Shown piece after piece: positions 53,810-64,000 of a stretch of 64,000 bases of DNA. The DNA is from Actinoplanes sandaracinus (lineage in GTDB: Bacteria; Actinomycetota; Actinomycetes; Mycobacteriales; Micromonosporaceae). Every line of letters starts with the position of its first letter. Position 1 is the first letter of the stretch. Made by a program: the position numbers and the translations under genes. The notes under the pieces were generated by a model. The model saw only the letters and a list, made by a program, of their open reading frames with translations. It was not told where the DNA came from and searched no databases. The DNA lies in NCBI RefSeq assembly GCF_030009775.1, contig NZ_JASCTH010000001.1, positions 408,909-472,908 on the forward strand, given 5' to 3'.

Positions 53810-55720
53810 GTGCTTTCTCCGGGTGTCATCCTCAACGGCCGCTATCAGCTCAACCAGCGGATCGCGGCGGGTGGTATGGGTGAGGTGTGGCGCGGCGACG
53901 ACCTGCTGCTGCACCGGGAGATCGCGGTCAAGGTGCTGCTCCCGGCGCTGATGTCGGACTCCGACTTCATCACCCGGTTCCGGTCCGAGGCGCGGATGAT
54001 GGCGGCGCTGCGGCACCCCGGGATCGTGCAGGTCTACGACTACGGCGAGAACGCGCAGGTCGGCGCGCACCGGCTCGACTACCTGGTGATGGAGTACATC
54101 GACGGCACCCCGCTGTCGGCGCGGATCCAGCAGGCCGGTCGCCTCGGCTCGGCCGAGACCATGACGATCGTCGCGCAGGTCGCCGACGCGCTCCACGCCG
54201 CGCACGAGTCCGGCATCATCCACCGCGACGTCAAACCGAGCAATCTTCTGGTACGACCGGCCGGCGCGATCGTGCTGGTCGACTTCGGGGTCGCCAGATC
54301 GGTCGGGGTCACCGGCATCACCAGCACGAACGTGGTTCTCGGCAGCGCGCACTACATGGCGCCGGAACAGGCCGAAGGCCGCCCGGTGACGGCCGCCACC
54401 GATGTCTACGCGCTGGGCGCGGTCGCGTTCAGCTGCCTGACCGGGCGGCCGCCCTACGTCGGTGACAATCCGCTCGCCGTGCTGGCCCAGTTGGTGCACG
54501 GGCAGCCGCCGGTCCTTCCGCCGGACGTGCCGGCCGCTACGGCCTCGGTGGTGCTGCGTGCTCTCGCCAAAGACCCGGGGCAGCGTTTTCCCAGCGCGTC
54601 CGCTCTGGCCGCGGCCGCGCGGGCGGCGGGGTCACCACCTTCGTCGTACGGGGTGAGCGCACCGCTTCCTCGTCAGCCGGGTCCGGCCGTCGCCGGTCCG
54701 GCCGCTTCCGCTCCGGCTCCTTCCGGTCCGGCCGGGGCCGCCGCCTCCGGTGCGCGCGGTGTCGCCTCGTCGTCGTTTCCTGCCGGTCCGGCCGCGCACA
54801 AATTCGCGCCGGGGTCGGCGGCGGTCGGTGCGGGCGCCTCTGGTTTCGCGGCGGCGCACGGTTCCGCCCCGCACAACTCGGCGGCGCACGGTTCCGGGCC
54901 GCACAGCTCGGCGTTTCACGGTTCCGGGCCGCACAGCTCGGCGTTTCACGGTTCTGGGCCGCACGGGGCCGCGGCACACGGGGCGGTTCCGGTGGGGGCG
55001 CCCGGGGAGGTGACCTCGGCGAAGTCGGTCAAGGGGCGAAACGCCACGGTCGCGCTCGCGGCGGTCGCGGTGGTGGCCCTGCTGGCCGGCGTCGGCATCA
55101 TCCTGGGAAACGGATCCGGGAACGACGATTCGGGAACCGGTTCCCTCAACGCCGGAGCCCCGATTGATCAGCTGCAGGCGGGCGGCGGCCAGAGCACCGG
55201 AGCGCGCGGGCAGGCCAGCACCCGGCCGGGCGGCCAGAAATCGTCCCCGCAGCCGAATCGATCCGCCGGGCCCACCGGCAAGACGCCGACCACCGATCCG
55301 GCCGCCTCCGCGAAACCGACCGGCGCCACCAGCCCGGATCCAGGGGCGTCCACCGACCCGTCGGCGACCGCGACGAACCCGCACGACGACCCGGTCACGA
55401 TCTGCGGCGCCGGTTACCAGGTGATCAACTCGCACAAGCTGAAGACCTCCGCCGGGGTGCTGCGGGGGACGGTCTACGTGCTCTATCTGGCGTCGGGCGG
55501 GACGAACTGCGTCGTCACGATCAAGGCGGACACTTTCGACGAGAAGACGTCGATGTCCGCGACCCTGCAGGTGAAGGGTGACGCCAAGACCTACGCCGAC
55601 AAGGGGACGTTCCAGTATTACGCCGGCCCGGTGACCGCCGCGGCCCCGAAGACCTGCATCAAGTGGGGCGGTGCGGTCGGGGGGATGTCCTTCGAGAGCG
55701 ACTGGGCTCACTGCAAGTGA
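53810..55720 (+). CDS. PknB-type membrane Ser/Thr protein kinase
   Basis: 636 aa. Kinase domain at about 10-275: GGMGEVWRG loop, Lys41, HRDVKPSN with Asp140, DFG 158-160, APEQAEG. A long Ala/Pro/Gly linker (about 280-410) contains HGSGPHSSAF repeats rich in His. One membrane segment (about 412-432) leads to a Ser/Thr/Pro-rich region and an outer domain (about 530-636) with four cysteines (TICGAGY, TNCVV, KTCIKW, AHCK). It should sense an external signal. It has no PASTA repeats. Not evidently tied to sterol metabolism. Confidence 0.9.
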   Translation: MLSPGVILNGRYQLNQRIAAGGMGEVWRGDDLLLHREIAVKVLLPALMSDSDFITRFRSEARMMAALRHPGIVQVYDYGENAQVGAHRLDYLVMEYIDGTPLSARIQQAGRLGSAETMTIVAQVADALHAAHESGIIHRDVKPSNLLVRPAGAIVLVDFGVARSVGVTGITSTNVVLGSAHYMAPEQAEGRPVTAATDVYALGAVAFSCLTGRPPYVGDNPLAVLAQLVHGQPPVLPPDVPAATASVVLRALAKDPGQRFPSASALAAAARAAGSPPSSYGVSAPLPRQPGPAVAGPAASAPAPSGPAGAAASGARGVASSSFPAGPAAHKFAPGSAAVGAGASGFAAAHGSAPHNSAAHGSGPHSSAFHGSGPHSSAFHGSGPHGAAAHGAVPVGAPGEVTSAKSVKGRNATVALAAVAVVALLAGVGIILGNGSGNDDSGTGSLNAGAPIDQLQAGGGQSTGARGQASTRPGGQKSSPQPNRSAGPTGKTPTTDPAASAKPTGATSPDPGASTDPSATATNPHDDPVTICGAGYQVINSHKLKTSAGVLRGTVYVLYLASGGTNCVVTIKADTFDEKTSMSATLQVKGDAKTYADKGTFQYYAGPVTAAAPKTCIKWGGAVGGMSFESDWAHCK

Positions 55721-55723
55721 CGG

Positions 55724-56305
55724 TCACATCCGGTCGATCGCGGTGAGGTCGATGTCGATCGCGAACGGCACGGTCAGCACCAGCCGCTCATGGAAGATCC
55801 CGAGCGGCCCGTAGGCGCCGGTCGCCGGGTCACGCTGGTAGGCGTAGACGACCGGTTTGCCCTCGGACGCCTCCACCCGCCAGAAGAACGGGATGCCCGC
55901 CTCGGCGTAGAGCTGCGGCTTGCGCGACCGGTCGCGGATCTCGGACTCGGGCGACACGACCTCGATCGCGAGCACGACCGCCTCGGCGGGGTACCACGTG
56001 GCGGTGAGGTCGGCTTCAGCCTCGGCTCGCACAACCACCACGTCAGGCTCCGGCCTCTGCCTGTTGTTCAGAACCACCGACATGTCCCGCCTCACCAGAT
56101 ATGCCGGTCGGGGAGCGACTGAACGCAACTCCTGGGTGAGGAGGTCGAGCATCAGGGAATGAAAAGCCTTCTGCGGGGTCACGAGGACGAGACTCCCGTC
56201 GATGAGCTCAGCGTGCGACGGAAGATCCGGGATCCGGTCCAGGTCATCGGCGGTATATCCCTCCACAGGCGGCATGTGCCATCCAGAACCCGGCCCGGTG
56301 CTCAC
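55724..56305 (-). CDS. Uma2-family (DUF820) PD-(D/E)XK nuclease-like protein
   Basis: 193 aa. ELIDGSLVLVTPQKAFHSLM near the N-terminus, RRPEPDVVVV and LAIEVVSPESEIRDRSRKPQLYAEAG (about 120-145) give the Asp-Glu-x-Lys style active site of restriction-endonuclease-fold proteins. Members are abundant in cyanobacteria and actinobacteria with unclear roles. The GTG at 56305 is favoured because AGAGGAGG lies 7 bases upstream; the longer frame to 56365 lacks one. It converges with the kinase gene, 3 bases apart. Confidence 0.85.
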   Translation of the reverse strand: MSTGPGSGWHMPPVEGYTADDLDRIPDLPSHAELIDGSLVLVTPQKAFHSLMLDLLTQELRSVAPRPAYLVRRDMSVVLNNRQRPEPDVVVVRAEAEADLTATWYPAEAVVLAIEVVSPESEIRDRSRKPQLYAEAGIPFFWRVEASEGKPVVYAYQRDPATGAYGPLGIFHERLVLTVPFAIDIDLTAIDRM

Positions 56306-56472
56306 GGATCGACCTCCTCTGCGAACGATTTCCCGTTCTCGCAGACTACCCATGCAGGCCTCCACTCAGCGGTGATGATCGACGACCCGGGCCGCTCGCC
56401 ACGCATCTTTCAGCAGGCGGGCAAGGCCTTGCGGCCGCGAACCCGAAGACCGGATCTGGCATGCACATGACT

Positions 56473-56486
56473 ATAGTCTCTAGACT
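56473..56486. promoter_or_regulatory. GntR-like inverted repeat
   Basis: TAGTCTCTAGACTA is a dyad (TAGTC-N4-GACTA) in an AT-richer patch between hsaB and the Uma2 gene. GTC-N4-GAC suits FadR-type GntR regulators. It lies upstream of the Uma2 start, but 168 bases away; no GntR gene is in the window. Confidence 0.4.
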
Positions 56487-56511
56487 AGGTGGCAACAAGG
56501 GTTGGAGCTGA

Positions 56512-57129
56512 TCAGATCCAGTCGGTGTGGCGGGGCCAGGAGAGCAGGGTGTCGACGACCTCCGGCGGCTCGTACGGCGACGCGGGCGTGGTCGTGGTGT
56601 AGCGGCTGCGGTAGAAGAGCAGCGGCGTGGCGTCGCGGCAGGGGCCCAGGGTGGTCACCCGGCCGGTGACGATGACGTGGTCGCCGCCGGGGTGGACGGC
56701 CTCCACCTCACAGTCGGCCCACGTCAGGGCGCCGGCCAGGACCGGCGCGCCGGACGGAGCCGCAGACCAGTCCGCCGCGGTGAATCGGTCGGCGCCCCTG
56801 GTGCCGAAGAGACGGGAGACGTCACGCTGGTCGGCGGCGAGGATGTTGACGCAGAAGAAGCCGGACGCCCGGACGCGACGCCAGGTGTCCGAGCCGGCCT
56901 GCGGGCAGAAGAGCACCAGCGGCGGGTCCAGCGACAGCGGCGCGAACGCCTGACAGGCGAACCCGGCCGGCCCCTCGGCGTCGACCGTCGTGATGACGGT
57001 GATCCCGGTGCCGAAATGCCCGAAGACCCTCCGGAACCGCCGGCTGTCCACGCCACCCGCGTCCCGGGCGGTCACCGGGGGAAGGCCGGGGACGGCGGGG
57101 TGGGCGGCATCGGGCGGGTGAGTGGTCAA
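56512..57129 (-). CDS. hsaB: 3-HSA hydroxylase flavin reductase HsaB
   Basis: 205 aa. HsaB supplies reduced flavin to HsaA. Flavin-reductase family motifs: GHFGTGITVITTVDAEGPAG (about 36-55), FACQAFAPLSLDPPLVLFCP, FFCVNILAADQ and GGDHVIVTGRV. The pattern follows Rv3567c. The start is uncertain: TTG 57129 overlaps the hsaC stop and would add about 27 extra residues; a GTG giving VTARDAGG would match the family length better but lacks a ribosome site. Last gene of the hsaADCB operon. Confidence 0.9.
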   Translation of the reverse strand: MTTHPPDAAHPAVPGLPPVTARDAGGVDSRRFRRVFGHFGTGITVITTVDAEGPAGFACQAFAPLSLDPPLVLFCPQAGSDTWRRVRASGFFCVNILAADQRDVSRLFGTRGADRFTAADWSAAPSGAPVLAGALTWADCEVEAVHPGGDHVIVTGRVTTLGPCRDATPLLFYRSRYTTTTPASPYEPPEVVDTLLSWPRHTDWI

Positions 57130-58034
57130 TGGCCGCCGCCGGCTGAGAAGCGGTGGCCCCACACGCTGTGGGCGGTGGTCTGGCGGGCCACCCAGGTGGC
57201 GTCGTCGACGGTCAGGCCGCCGTAGCCGTACTCGATGTCAAAACCGCTCGGGGTGCGGACGTAGAAGGAGACCATCTCGTCGTTGGCGTGCCGCCCCAGA
57301 GTGGAGATCATCGGGGCCTTGTTGCGGGCGCAGCGGTCGATGGCGCGGCCCACGTCGTCGAGGGTCTCGGTCTCGATCATCAGGTGGACCAGGCCGGTGG
57401 GCGCGGGGATCGGGGCCAGGGCGACACTGTGATGCCGGGGGCCGCAACCCAGGAACCGCATCCACAGTGGTGCGTCGCTGGGCGGCAGACCGATGTGCTC
57501 CGGGACCAGGCGCATCGAATCACGCAGGCGGAAGCCCAGCACCTCGGTGTAGAACCGCATCGAGGCGACGTCGTCGCGGGCCGGCAGGACCACGTGGCCC
57601 ATGCCCTGGCCGGCGGTGACGAAACGGGTTCCGTAAGGGCTCTGGGCGGGCCGGGAGTCCAGGGCGGCACCGCAGAAGAACTCGAGACGGTTGCCGGACG
57701 GGTCGTCGACGCTGATCAGATGGGAGACGCGGCGATCGGCCAGATCGGCGGCGCCGGCCGGTTTGACCGCGACACCGGCCTCGTCGAGGACCTGGACCAG
57801 GCGGGTGATCGCGGCCGGGTCGGCCAGCTCCCAGCCGGAGGCGGCGAGCCGGTCCTTCTCGCCCGGCACCACGACGATGCGGGCGGGGAGCTCGTCCATC
57901 CGCAGATAGACGGCCTGCGGGTCGGGGCCGCGGCCCTCGGTCATACCGAGCACCTTGACCCCGAAGTCACGCCAGGCGGGCAGGTCGGTGGCTTCGACAC
58001 GCAGGTAGCCGAGGGATCGGATCAGGCTGCTCAC
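57126..58034 (-). CDS. hsaC: 3,4-DHSA meta-cleavage dioxygenase HsaC
   Basis: 302 aa, same length class as Rv3568c (300). It opens the aromatised ring A extradiol to 4,9-DSHA. The Fe(II) ligands appear as His147 (GMGHVVL), His217 (GLVHLMI) and Glu268 (FDIEYGYG). Two VOC domains. GTG start with a weak AGAGGGG. Follows hsaD by 58 bases on the minus strand. Confidence 0.94.
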   Translation of the reverse strand: MSSLIRSLGYLRVEATDLPAWRDFGVKVLGMTEGRGPDPQAVYLRMDELPARIVVVPGEKDRLAASGWELADPAAITRLVQVLDEAGVAVKPAGAADLADRRVSHLISVDDPSGNRLEFFCGAALDSRPAQSPYGTRFVTAGQGMGHVVLPARDDVASMRFYTEVLGFRLRDSMRLVPEHIGLPPSDAPLWMRFLGCGPRHHSVALAPIPAPTGLVHLMIETETLDDVGRAIDRCARNKAPMISTLGRHANDEMVSFYVRTPSGFDIEYGYGGLTVDDATWVARQTTAHSVWGHRFSAGGGH

Positions 58035-58092
58035 GGGCGGTCCCCTCTCGAGAAGACGAAGCGGGCACGGACAGGTCGGTGGAGCGGTCCGG

Positions 58093-60064
<1,972 letters not shown>

Positions 60065-60110
60065 GGGATCCCTCCAGGCTGGTTGGCCGCATGTCGAGCG
60101 ACCCCTATAC

Positions 60111-60124
60111 TAGAACACGTTCTA
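60111..60124. promoter_or_regulatory. KstR operator (perfect palindrome core)
   Basis: TAGAACACGTTCTA fits TnnAACnnGTTnnA exactly, centred between hsaA (start 60064) and kshA (start 60146). Confidence 0.85.
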
Positions 60125-60145
60125 CCTAGGGACCAGGAGTGGGAC

Positions 60146-61273
60146 ATGAGCATCAGCCAGCAACCGCGCACCATCGACGCCGGGCGGCCACCGGTGAGGT
60201 TCGCCCGGGGGTGGCACTGCCTGGGGCCGGCCAGCACGTTCCGCGACGGGAGGCCGCACGCGATCGAGGCGTTCGGCACCAAACTCGTGGTCTTCGCGGA
60301 CTCGTCCGGTGACCTGCACGTGCTCGACGGCTACTGCCGCCACATGGGCGGCGACCTCACCCAGGGCACGATCAAGGGCGACACCATCGCCTGCCCGTTC
60401 CACGACTGGCGGTGGCGCGGCGACGGCCGCTGCGCCGACGTGCCGTATGCCCACCGCGTCCCGTCACGCGCCCGCACCCGCTCATGGACGACCTGCGAAC
60501 AGAACCGTCAACTGTTCGTCTGGAACGATCCGCAGGGCAATCCCCCGCCGCCCGAGGTGGCGATCCCCCGCATCGAGGGCGCCTTCTCCAGCGAGTGGAG
60601 CGACTGGACCTGGGATTCGGTGCGGATCGACGGCGCCAACTGCCGCGAGGTCATCGACAACGTGGTGGACATGGCGCACTTCTTCTACATCCACTTCGCG
60701 TTCCCGACGTTCTTCAAGAACGTCATGGAAGGGCATGTCGCCGCACAGTTCCTGAACACCCGGCCGCGACCCGACGTGCCGACCACGGCCAGCCAGGCCG
60801 GCGATGCCACGCTGCGATCCGAGGCGGCCTACTACGGACCGTCCTACATGATCGATTACCTGTACCACGACTGGCACGGGATCAACGTCGAGTCGGTGCT
60901 GATCAACTGCCACTATCCGGTCACGCCGGACTCGTTCGTGCTGCAGTGGGGCGTCATCGTCAAACGGCTGCCGGGGCTCACCACCGAGCAGGCGGCCAAG
61001 GCGGCCGGCAAGTTCGCGGAGAGCATCGGCGTCGGATTCCTCCAGGACGTGGAGATCTGGAAGAACAAGACCCGCATCGACAACCCGCTGCTCTGCGCCG
61101 AGGACGGGCCGGTCTACCAGCTCCGCCGGTGGTACGAGCAGTTCTACACCGACGTCGAGGACGTCACCGACGACATGGTCGCCCGTTACGAGTTCGAGGT
61201 CGACACCTCCCGGGCGGTCCAGACGTGGGAGGCCGAGGTCGCCGCCAACCAGGCACGGGCAGCCGCCTCGTGA
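60146..61273 (+). CDS. kshA: 3-ketosteroid 9-alpha-hydroxylase oxygenase KshA
   Basis: 375 aa. Rieske ligands Cys64, His66 (YCRHMGGD) and Cys83, His86 (ACPFHDW); mononuclear iron site NVVDMAHFFYIH with His178 and His183. It hydroxylates C9 of 1,4-androstadiene-3,17-dione or its CoA side-chain form, which breaks ring B. ATG at 60146 with CAGGAG. The next gene starts inside its stop (GTGA). Confidence 0.95.
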   Translation: MSISQQPRTIDAGRPPVRFARGWHCLGPASTFRDGRPHAIEAFGTKLVVFADSSGDLHVLDGYCRHMGGDLTQGTIKGDTIACPFHDWRWRGDGRCADVPYAHRVPSRARTRSWTTCEQNRQLFVWNDPQGNPPPPEVAIPRIEGAFSSEWSDWTWDSVRIDGANCREVIDNVVDMAHFFYIHFAFPTFFKNVMEGHVAAQFLNTRPRPDVPTTASQAGDATLRSEAAYYGPSYMIDYLYHDWHGINVESVLINCHYPVTPDSFVLQWGVIVKRLPGLTTEQAAKAAGKFAESIGVGFLQDVEIWKNKTRIDNPLLCAEDGPVYQLRRWYEQFYTDVEDVTDDMVARYEFEVDTSRAVQTWEAEVAANQARAAAS

Positions 61274-61518
61274 ACTCCTCCGAGCTCCAGGACTATCTCG
61301 CCGGCGGGCTCACCGACGTGCGCTGCGAGGCCTGCGGCCACCAGGTCCGGGCCGGCAAACGCAGTGCCATGCAGACCAGCGTGCAGTGGGCCGGCCGGGC
61401 CTGCGCACGGCTGGACGAGGAGGCGGGCGGGCGGCCCACCGCGCTGGTGCCGACCTGCCCGGCGCTGCGGGAGAGCATCGACCGAGCGGTACGTGAGGGT
61501 CGCCTGGAGGTGAGTTGA
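61270..61518 (+). CDS. Small four-cysteine protein between kshA and kshB
   Basis: 82 aa. Cys19 and Cys22 form a CEAC motif, with Cys45 (GRACARL) and Cys63 (PTCPALR), so it could bind zinc or an iron-sulfur cluster. Basic stretch RAGKRSAM follows the CxxC. GTG overlaps the kshA stop, and its stop TGA overlaps the kshB ATG by one base. No known family recognised. Position suggests an accessory, assembly or electron-transfer role in the KshAB monooxygenase. Confidence 0.75.
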   Translation: MNSSELQDYLAGGLTDVRCEACGHQVRAGKRSAMQTSVQWAGRACARLDEEAGGRPTALVPTCPALRESIDRAVREGRLEVS

Positions 61519-62441
61519 TGCCGGTCTTCCACCCGATCCGGGTCGCCGCGGTCATCCGCGAGACCGCGGACGCCTGCTCCCTGGTCCTCGACGCCGACCT
61601 CGGCTACCGGCCCGGGCAGTACCTGACGGTCCGCACCCCCGTGGGGGCCCGCTGCTACTCCCTGGCCAGTTCACCGTTCACCGGCGAGCCACCCAAGGTC
61701 ACGGTGAAACGGGTCCGCGACGGGCAGGTGTCGAACTGGATCTGCGACCACGTCCGCGCCGGGGACGTAGTGGAGATGTCCGAGCCCGCGGGAACGTTCA
61801 CCCCGGACTCGTTCGACGACGACCTGCTGCTGCTCGCGGGCGGGTCGGGCATCACCCCGATCATGGGGATCATCAAGTCGATGCGGGGCGATCCCGCTCT
61901 GGTGTACGCCAATCGCGACCCCGGATCGATCATCTTCAAGGACGAGCTGGACGGGCTGCTGCCGGTGACGCACTGGCTGGACAGCGAGCGCGGTGTGCCC
62001 ACCGCCGACGGGCTGGCGGAACTGCTCTGGCCGTACCGGAGCCGGGTCGCGTTCGTCTGTGGCCCGGAAGCGTTCGTCGCCGTCGCGGAGAAGGCGCTGC
62101 AACTCGCCGGCGTGCCGGCCGAACGGATCCGGGTGGAGCGGTTCGAGGTGGTCGCCACCACCGGCCGGGAGGCGGTCGCCGAGGTGGAACTCGACGGGCG
62201 GACCCATGTGCTGCCGTGGGCGGCCGGCAAGCGGCTGCTCGACGTGATCATCGACGCGGGCCTGAACCCGCCGTACTCGTGCCGGCAAGGGCAGTGCGGG
62301 GCGTGCGCGTGCCGCCTGCTCAGCGGTGAGATCGAGATGGTCAACAACGAGATCCTGGAGGAGGAGGACTTCGCCGAGGGCTACATCCTCGCCTGCCAGG
62401 CCCTCCCGCTCACCGACAACGTCTCAGTCACCTACCGGTGA
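61518..62441 (+). CDS. kshB: 3-ketosteroid 9-alpha-hydroxylase reductase KshB
   Basis: 307 aa. FAD domain with RCYSLASSP (about 45-53), NAD domain LAGGSGITPIMGIIKSM (about 107-123) and YANRDPGSIIF, and a C-terminal plant-type 2Fe-2S domain with CRQGQCGACACRL and a distant Cys (LACQALP). It passes electrons from NADH to KshA. ATG with GGAGG 7 bases upstream. Having kshB in the kshA operon differs from M. tuberculosis, where the two are far apart. Confidence 0.93.
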   Translation: MPVFHPIRVAAVIRETADACSLVLDADLGYRPGQYLTVRTPVGARCYSLASSPFTGEPPKVTVKRVRDGQVSNWICDHVRAGDVVEMSEPAGTFTPDSFDDDLLLLAGGSGITPIMGIIKSMRGDPALVYANRDPGSIIFKDELDGLLPVTHWLDSERGVPTADGLAELLWPYRSRVAFVCGPEAFVAVAEKALQLAGVPAERIRVERFEVVATTGREAVAEVELDGRTHVLPWAAGKRLLDVIIDAGLNPPYSCRQGQCGACACRLLSGEIEMVNNEILEEEDFAEGYILACQALPLTDNVSVTYR

Positions 62442-62529
62442 CCGGCGACCGACGCGGCCGGCGGGCGGCGCCGTCCGGAGGATGTCCGAGACGACGCTGA
62501 CCGCCGGCCGGGTCGCGAGGACGGCGATC

Positions 62530-63558
62530 TCAGACGGCGCCGGGCGACCGGCTCGCCAGTTCGCGGGCGATGGTGATCAGCTGGTCCTCCTGGCCGCCGA
62601 CCAGCCGGCGCTCGCCGGCACGGACCAGGATCTCGGCACCGGAGACGCCGTACCGCTCGGCCAGCGTCCAGGCGTGCATGAGGAAGCTGGAGTAGACGCC
62701 CGCATAACCCATGATCAGGGCCATCCGATCGAGTCGGCACTCGTCGGGCATCGCCGGGCGGACCACGTCCTCGGCCGCGTCGACGATCTTGAAGAAATCG
62801 ACGCCGGTGCGAATGCCGAGCTTGTCGCAGACGCCGACGAACGCCTCCACCGGCGTGTTGCCCGCGCCCGCGCCGAAACGACGGGTGCTGCCGTCGATCT
62901 GCCGCGCACCGGCCCGGTAGGCGAGGATTGAGTTGGCCACCCCGAGACCGAGGTTCTCGTGGCCGTGGAAACCGACCTGCGCGTCATCGCCCAGCTCGGC
63001 GACGAGCGCGGCCACCCGGTCGCCGACCTGGTCGAGCACGAGGGCGCCGGCGGAGTCGACCACGTAGACGCACTGGCAGCCGGCATCCGCCATGATCCGG
63101 GCCTGCTTCGCCAGCTCCGCCGGCGCGATGGAGTGGGCCATCATCAGGAAGCCCACGGTCTCCAGGCCCAGATCGCGGGCGATGCCGAAGTGCTGGACGG
63201 CGATGTCGGCCTCGGTGCAGTGGGTGGCGATCCGGCAGACGGTCGCGCCGTTGCCGGCCGCCTCGCGGATGTCGTCGAAGACGCCGACCCCGGGCAGCAT
63301 CAGGAAGGCGATCTTCGCGTTGCGGGCCGCCTTCACGGCCGCCGTGATCAGCTCCTGCTCCGGGGTACGGCTGAGGCCGTAGGTGAAACTCGACCCGCCC
63401 AGCCCGTCGCCGTGGGTCACCTCGATCACCGGCACACCGGCGTCGTCGAGGGCCTCGACGATGGCCGTGACCTCGCCGATCGTGAACTGGTGGCGTTTGG
63501 CGTGGGAGCCGTCACGCAGGGTCGAGTCGGTGATCCTAAGATCGGGCAAGTTCCTCAC
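62530..63558 (-). CDS. hsaF: 4-hydroxy-2-oxohexanoate aldolase HsaF
   Basis: 342 aa. DmpG/MhpE-type aldolase. [16 protein letters not shown] (about 11-26; divalent metal Asp), the [14 protein letters not shown] metal-His motif (about 198-211) and [19 protein letters not shown]. It splits 4-hydroxy-2-oxohexanoate into pyruvate and propanal, which HsaG turns to propionyl-CoA through a channel. GTG 63558 overlaps hsaG by 23 bases; TTG 63549 is a possible start. Converges with kshB, 88 bases apart. Confidence 0.93.
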   Translation of the reverse strand: MRNLPDLRITDSTLRDGSHAKRHQFTIGEVTAIVEALDDAGVPVIEVTHGDGLGGSSFTYGLSRTPEQELITAAVKAARNAKIAFLMLPGVGVFDDIREAAGNGATVCRIATHCTEADIAVQHFGIARDLGLETVGFLMMAHSIAPAELAKQARIMADAGCQCVYVVDSAGALVLDQVGDRVAALVAELGDDAQVGFHGHENLGLGVANSILAYRAGARQIDGSTRRFGAGAGNTPVEAFVGVCDKLGIRTGVDFFKIVDAAEDVVRPAMPDECRLDRMALIMGYAGVYSSFLMHAWTLAERYGVSGAEILVRAGERRLVGGQEDQLITIARELASRSPGAV

Positions 63559-64000
63559 CCACTCTGGTCGCGGCAGCGGTCATGATGTCCAGGTTCCCGG
63601 CATATCTCGGCATGTAGTCGCCAGAGCCCTCGATCTCCACGAAGATCGCGACTCGCATCCGGTCGCCCACCGGATCGAACTGCGGCTCGTCCAGCAGCCG
63701 ATACCCCGGCACGTACGCCGAGATCTCGGCCACGCGGTCGACGACGGACTTGGTGATGATCGCGGGGTCGGCGCCGGCGGTGACCGCACAGAAGATCGTG
63801 TCCCGCATGATCAACGGCGGGGACGCGGGGTTCAGCACGATGATCGCCTTCCCGCGGGCGGCTCCGCCGATCACCTCCAGCCCACGGCTCGTGGCCCGGG
63901 TGAACTCGTCGATGTTCGCCCTGGTCCCCGGTCCCGCCGACCGTGACGCCACAGTGGCCACGATCTCGGCATAGCTGACCGGCGTCACCCGCGACACCGC
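63536..64000 (-). CDS. hsaG: Propanal/acetaldehyde dehydrogenase (acylating) HsaG, C-terminal half
   Basis: C-terminal 154 residues only; the gene enters from the right edge. [32 protein letters not shown] and [25 protein letters not shown] are typical of DmpF/HsaG. The catalytic Cys is in the missing N-terminal part. It pairs with HsaF for substrate channelling to propionyl-CoA, and overlaps it by 23 bases. Confidence 0.92.
   Translation of the reverse strand, partial: AVSRVTPVSYAEIVATVASRSAGPGTRANIDEFTRATSRGLEVIGGAARGKAIIVLNPASPPLIMRDTIFCAVTAGADPAIITKSVVDRVAEISAYVPGYRLLDEPQFDPVGDRMRVAIFVEIEGSGDYMPRYAGNLDIMTAAATRVGEELARS

Overview
High-GC (roughly 70 % or more) actinobacterial chromosome with GTG/TTG starts, translationally coupled operons and no mobile-element hallmarks in view. 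Gene content and small inserted loci (pectate lyase, EACC1/CHAT genes, Uma2) suggest a soil filamentous actinomycete such as a Micromonosporaceae relative; that placement is inference. The backbone is a steroid (cholesterol/phytosterol) catabolic supercluster whose order largely matches the Rv3515c-Rv3571 region of Mycobacterium tuberculosis, interrupted by unrelated accessory genes.

Steroid blocks, left to right: (1) SDR | echA20-ipdA-ipdB-ipdC (rings C/D), fadA6 on the opposite strand, then chsE2-chsE1-LLM oxidoreductase (side chain), 1-7820; (2) adh | DUF1214-SDR-sulfotransferase, 15314-19398; (3) nitronate-monooxygenase-like gene and fadD19 | echA19, 24725-28225; (4) fadD | DUF35-ltp4-ltp3-Tat cholesterol oxidase, 29278-35616; (5) cyp125 | fadA5-small membrane protein, and a DUF3068 gene, 42285-46100; (6) ipdF-fadE30 | fadD3-ech-fadE31-fadE32-fadE33, 46174-53761; (7) hsaA-hsaD-hsaC-hsaB | kshA-82 aa ORF-kshB, and hsaG-hsaF entering from the right edge, 56512-64000. 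Together they cover sterol oxidation, side-chain activation and beta-oxidation, retro-aldol cleavage of branched chains, ring opening (KshAB, HsaABCD), HIP activation and ring C/D degradation. kstD, hsaE, ltp2, chsH1/chsH2, mce4, kstR and kstR2 are not in the window.

Two operator families can be read directly. Nine sites resemble the KstR box TnnAACnnGTTnnA (4865, 16303, 16348, 27394, 30836, 43521, 43577, 46129, 60111), nearly all in divergent promoters of side-chain and ring A/B genes. Two resemble the KstR2 box AnCAAGnnCTTGnT (371, 48124), in front of ring C/D genes. This predicts two-tier control, with fadA6 apparently moved to KstR.

Accessory insertions: 7892-15292 (Nudix, unknowns, a 34-bp tandem repeat, a GAF histidine kinase, and a two-gene module of a TPR protein with an EACC1-like C-terminus plus a CHAT-protease/STAND-NTPase, a candidate conflict or programmed-death system); 19420-24625 (membrane protein, ABC exporter behind a MerR-type operator, secreted repeat protein, cold-shock gene with an upstream terminator-attenuator, mycothiol-type enzyme); 28424-29116 (M23 peptidase); 35816-41896 (PL9 pectate lyase, HxlR/oxidoreductase pair, diguanylate cyclase, HD hydrolase, secreted protein); 53810-56305 (Ser/Thr kinase, Uma2 nuclease-like). 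No rRNA, tRNA, IS element or CRISPR array was found.
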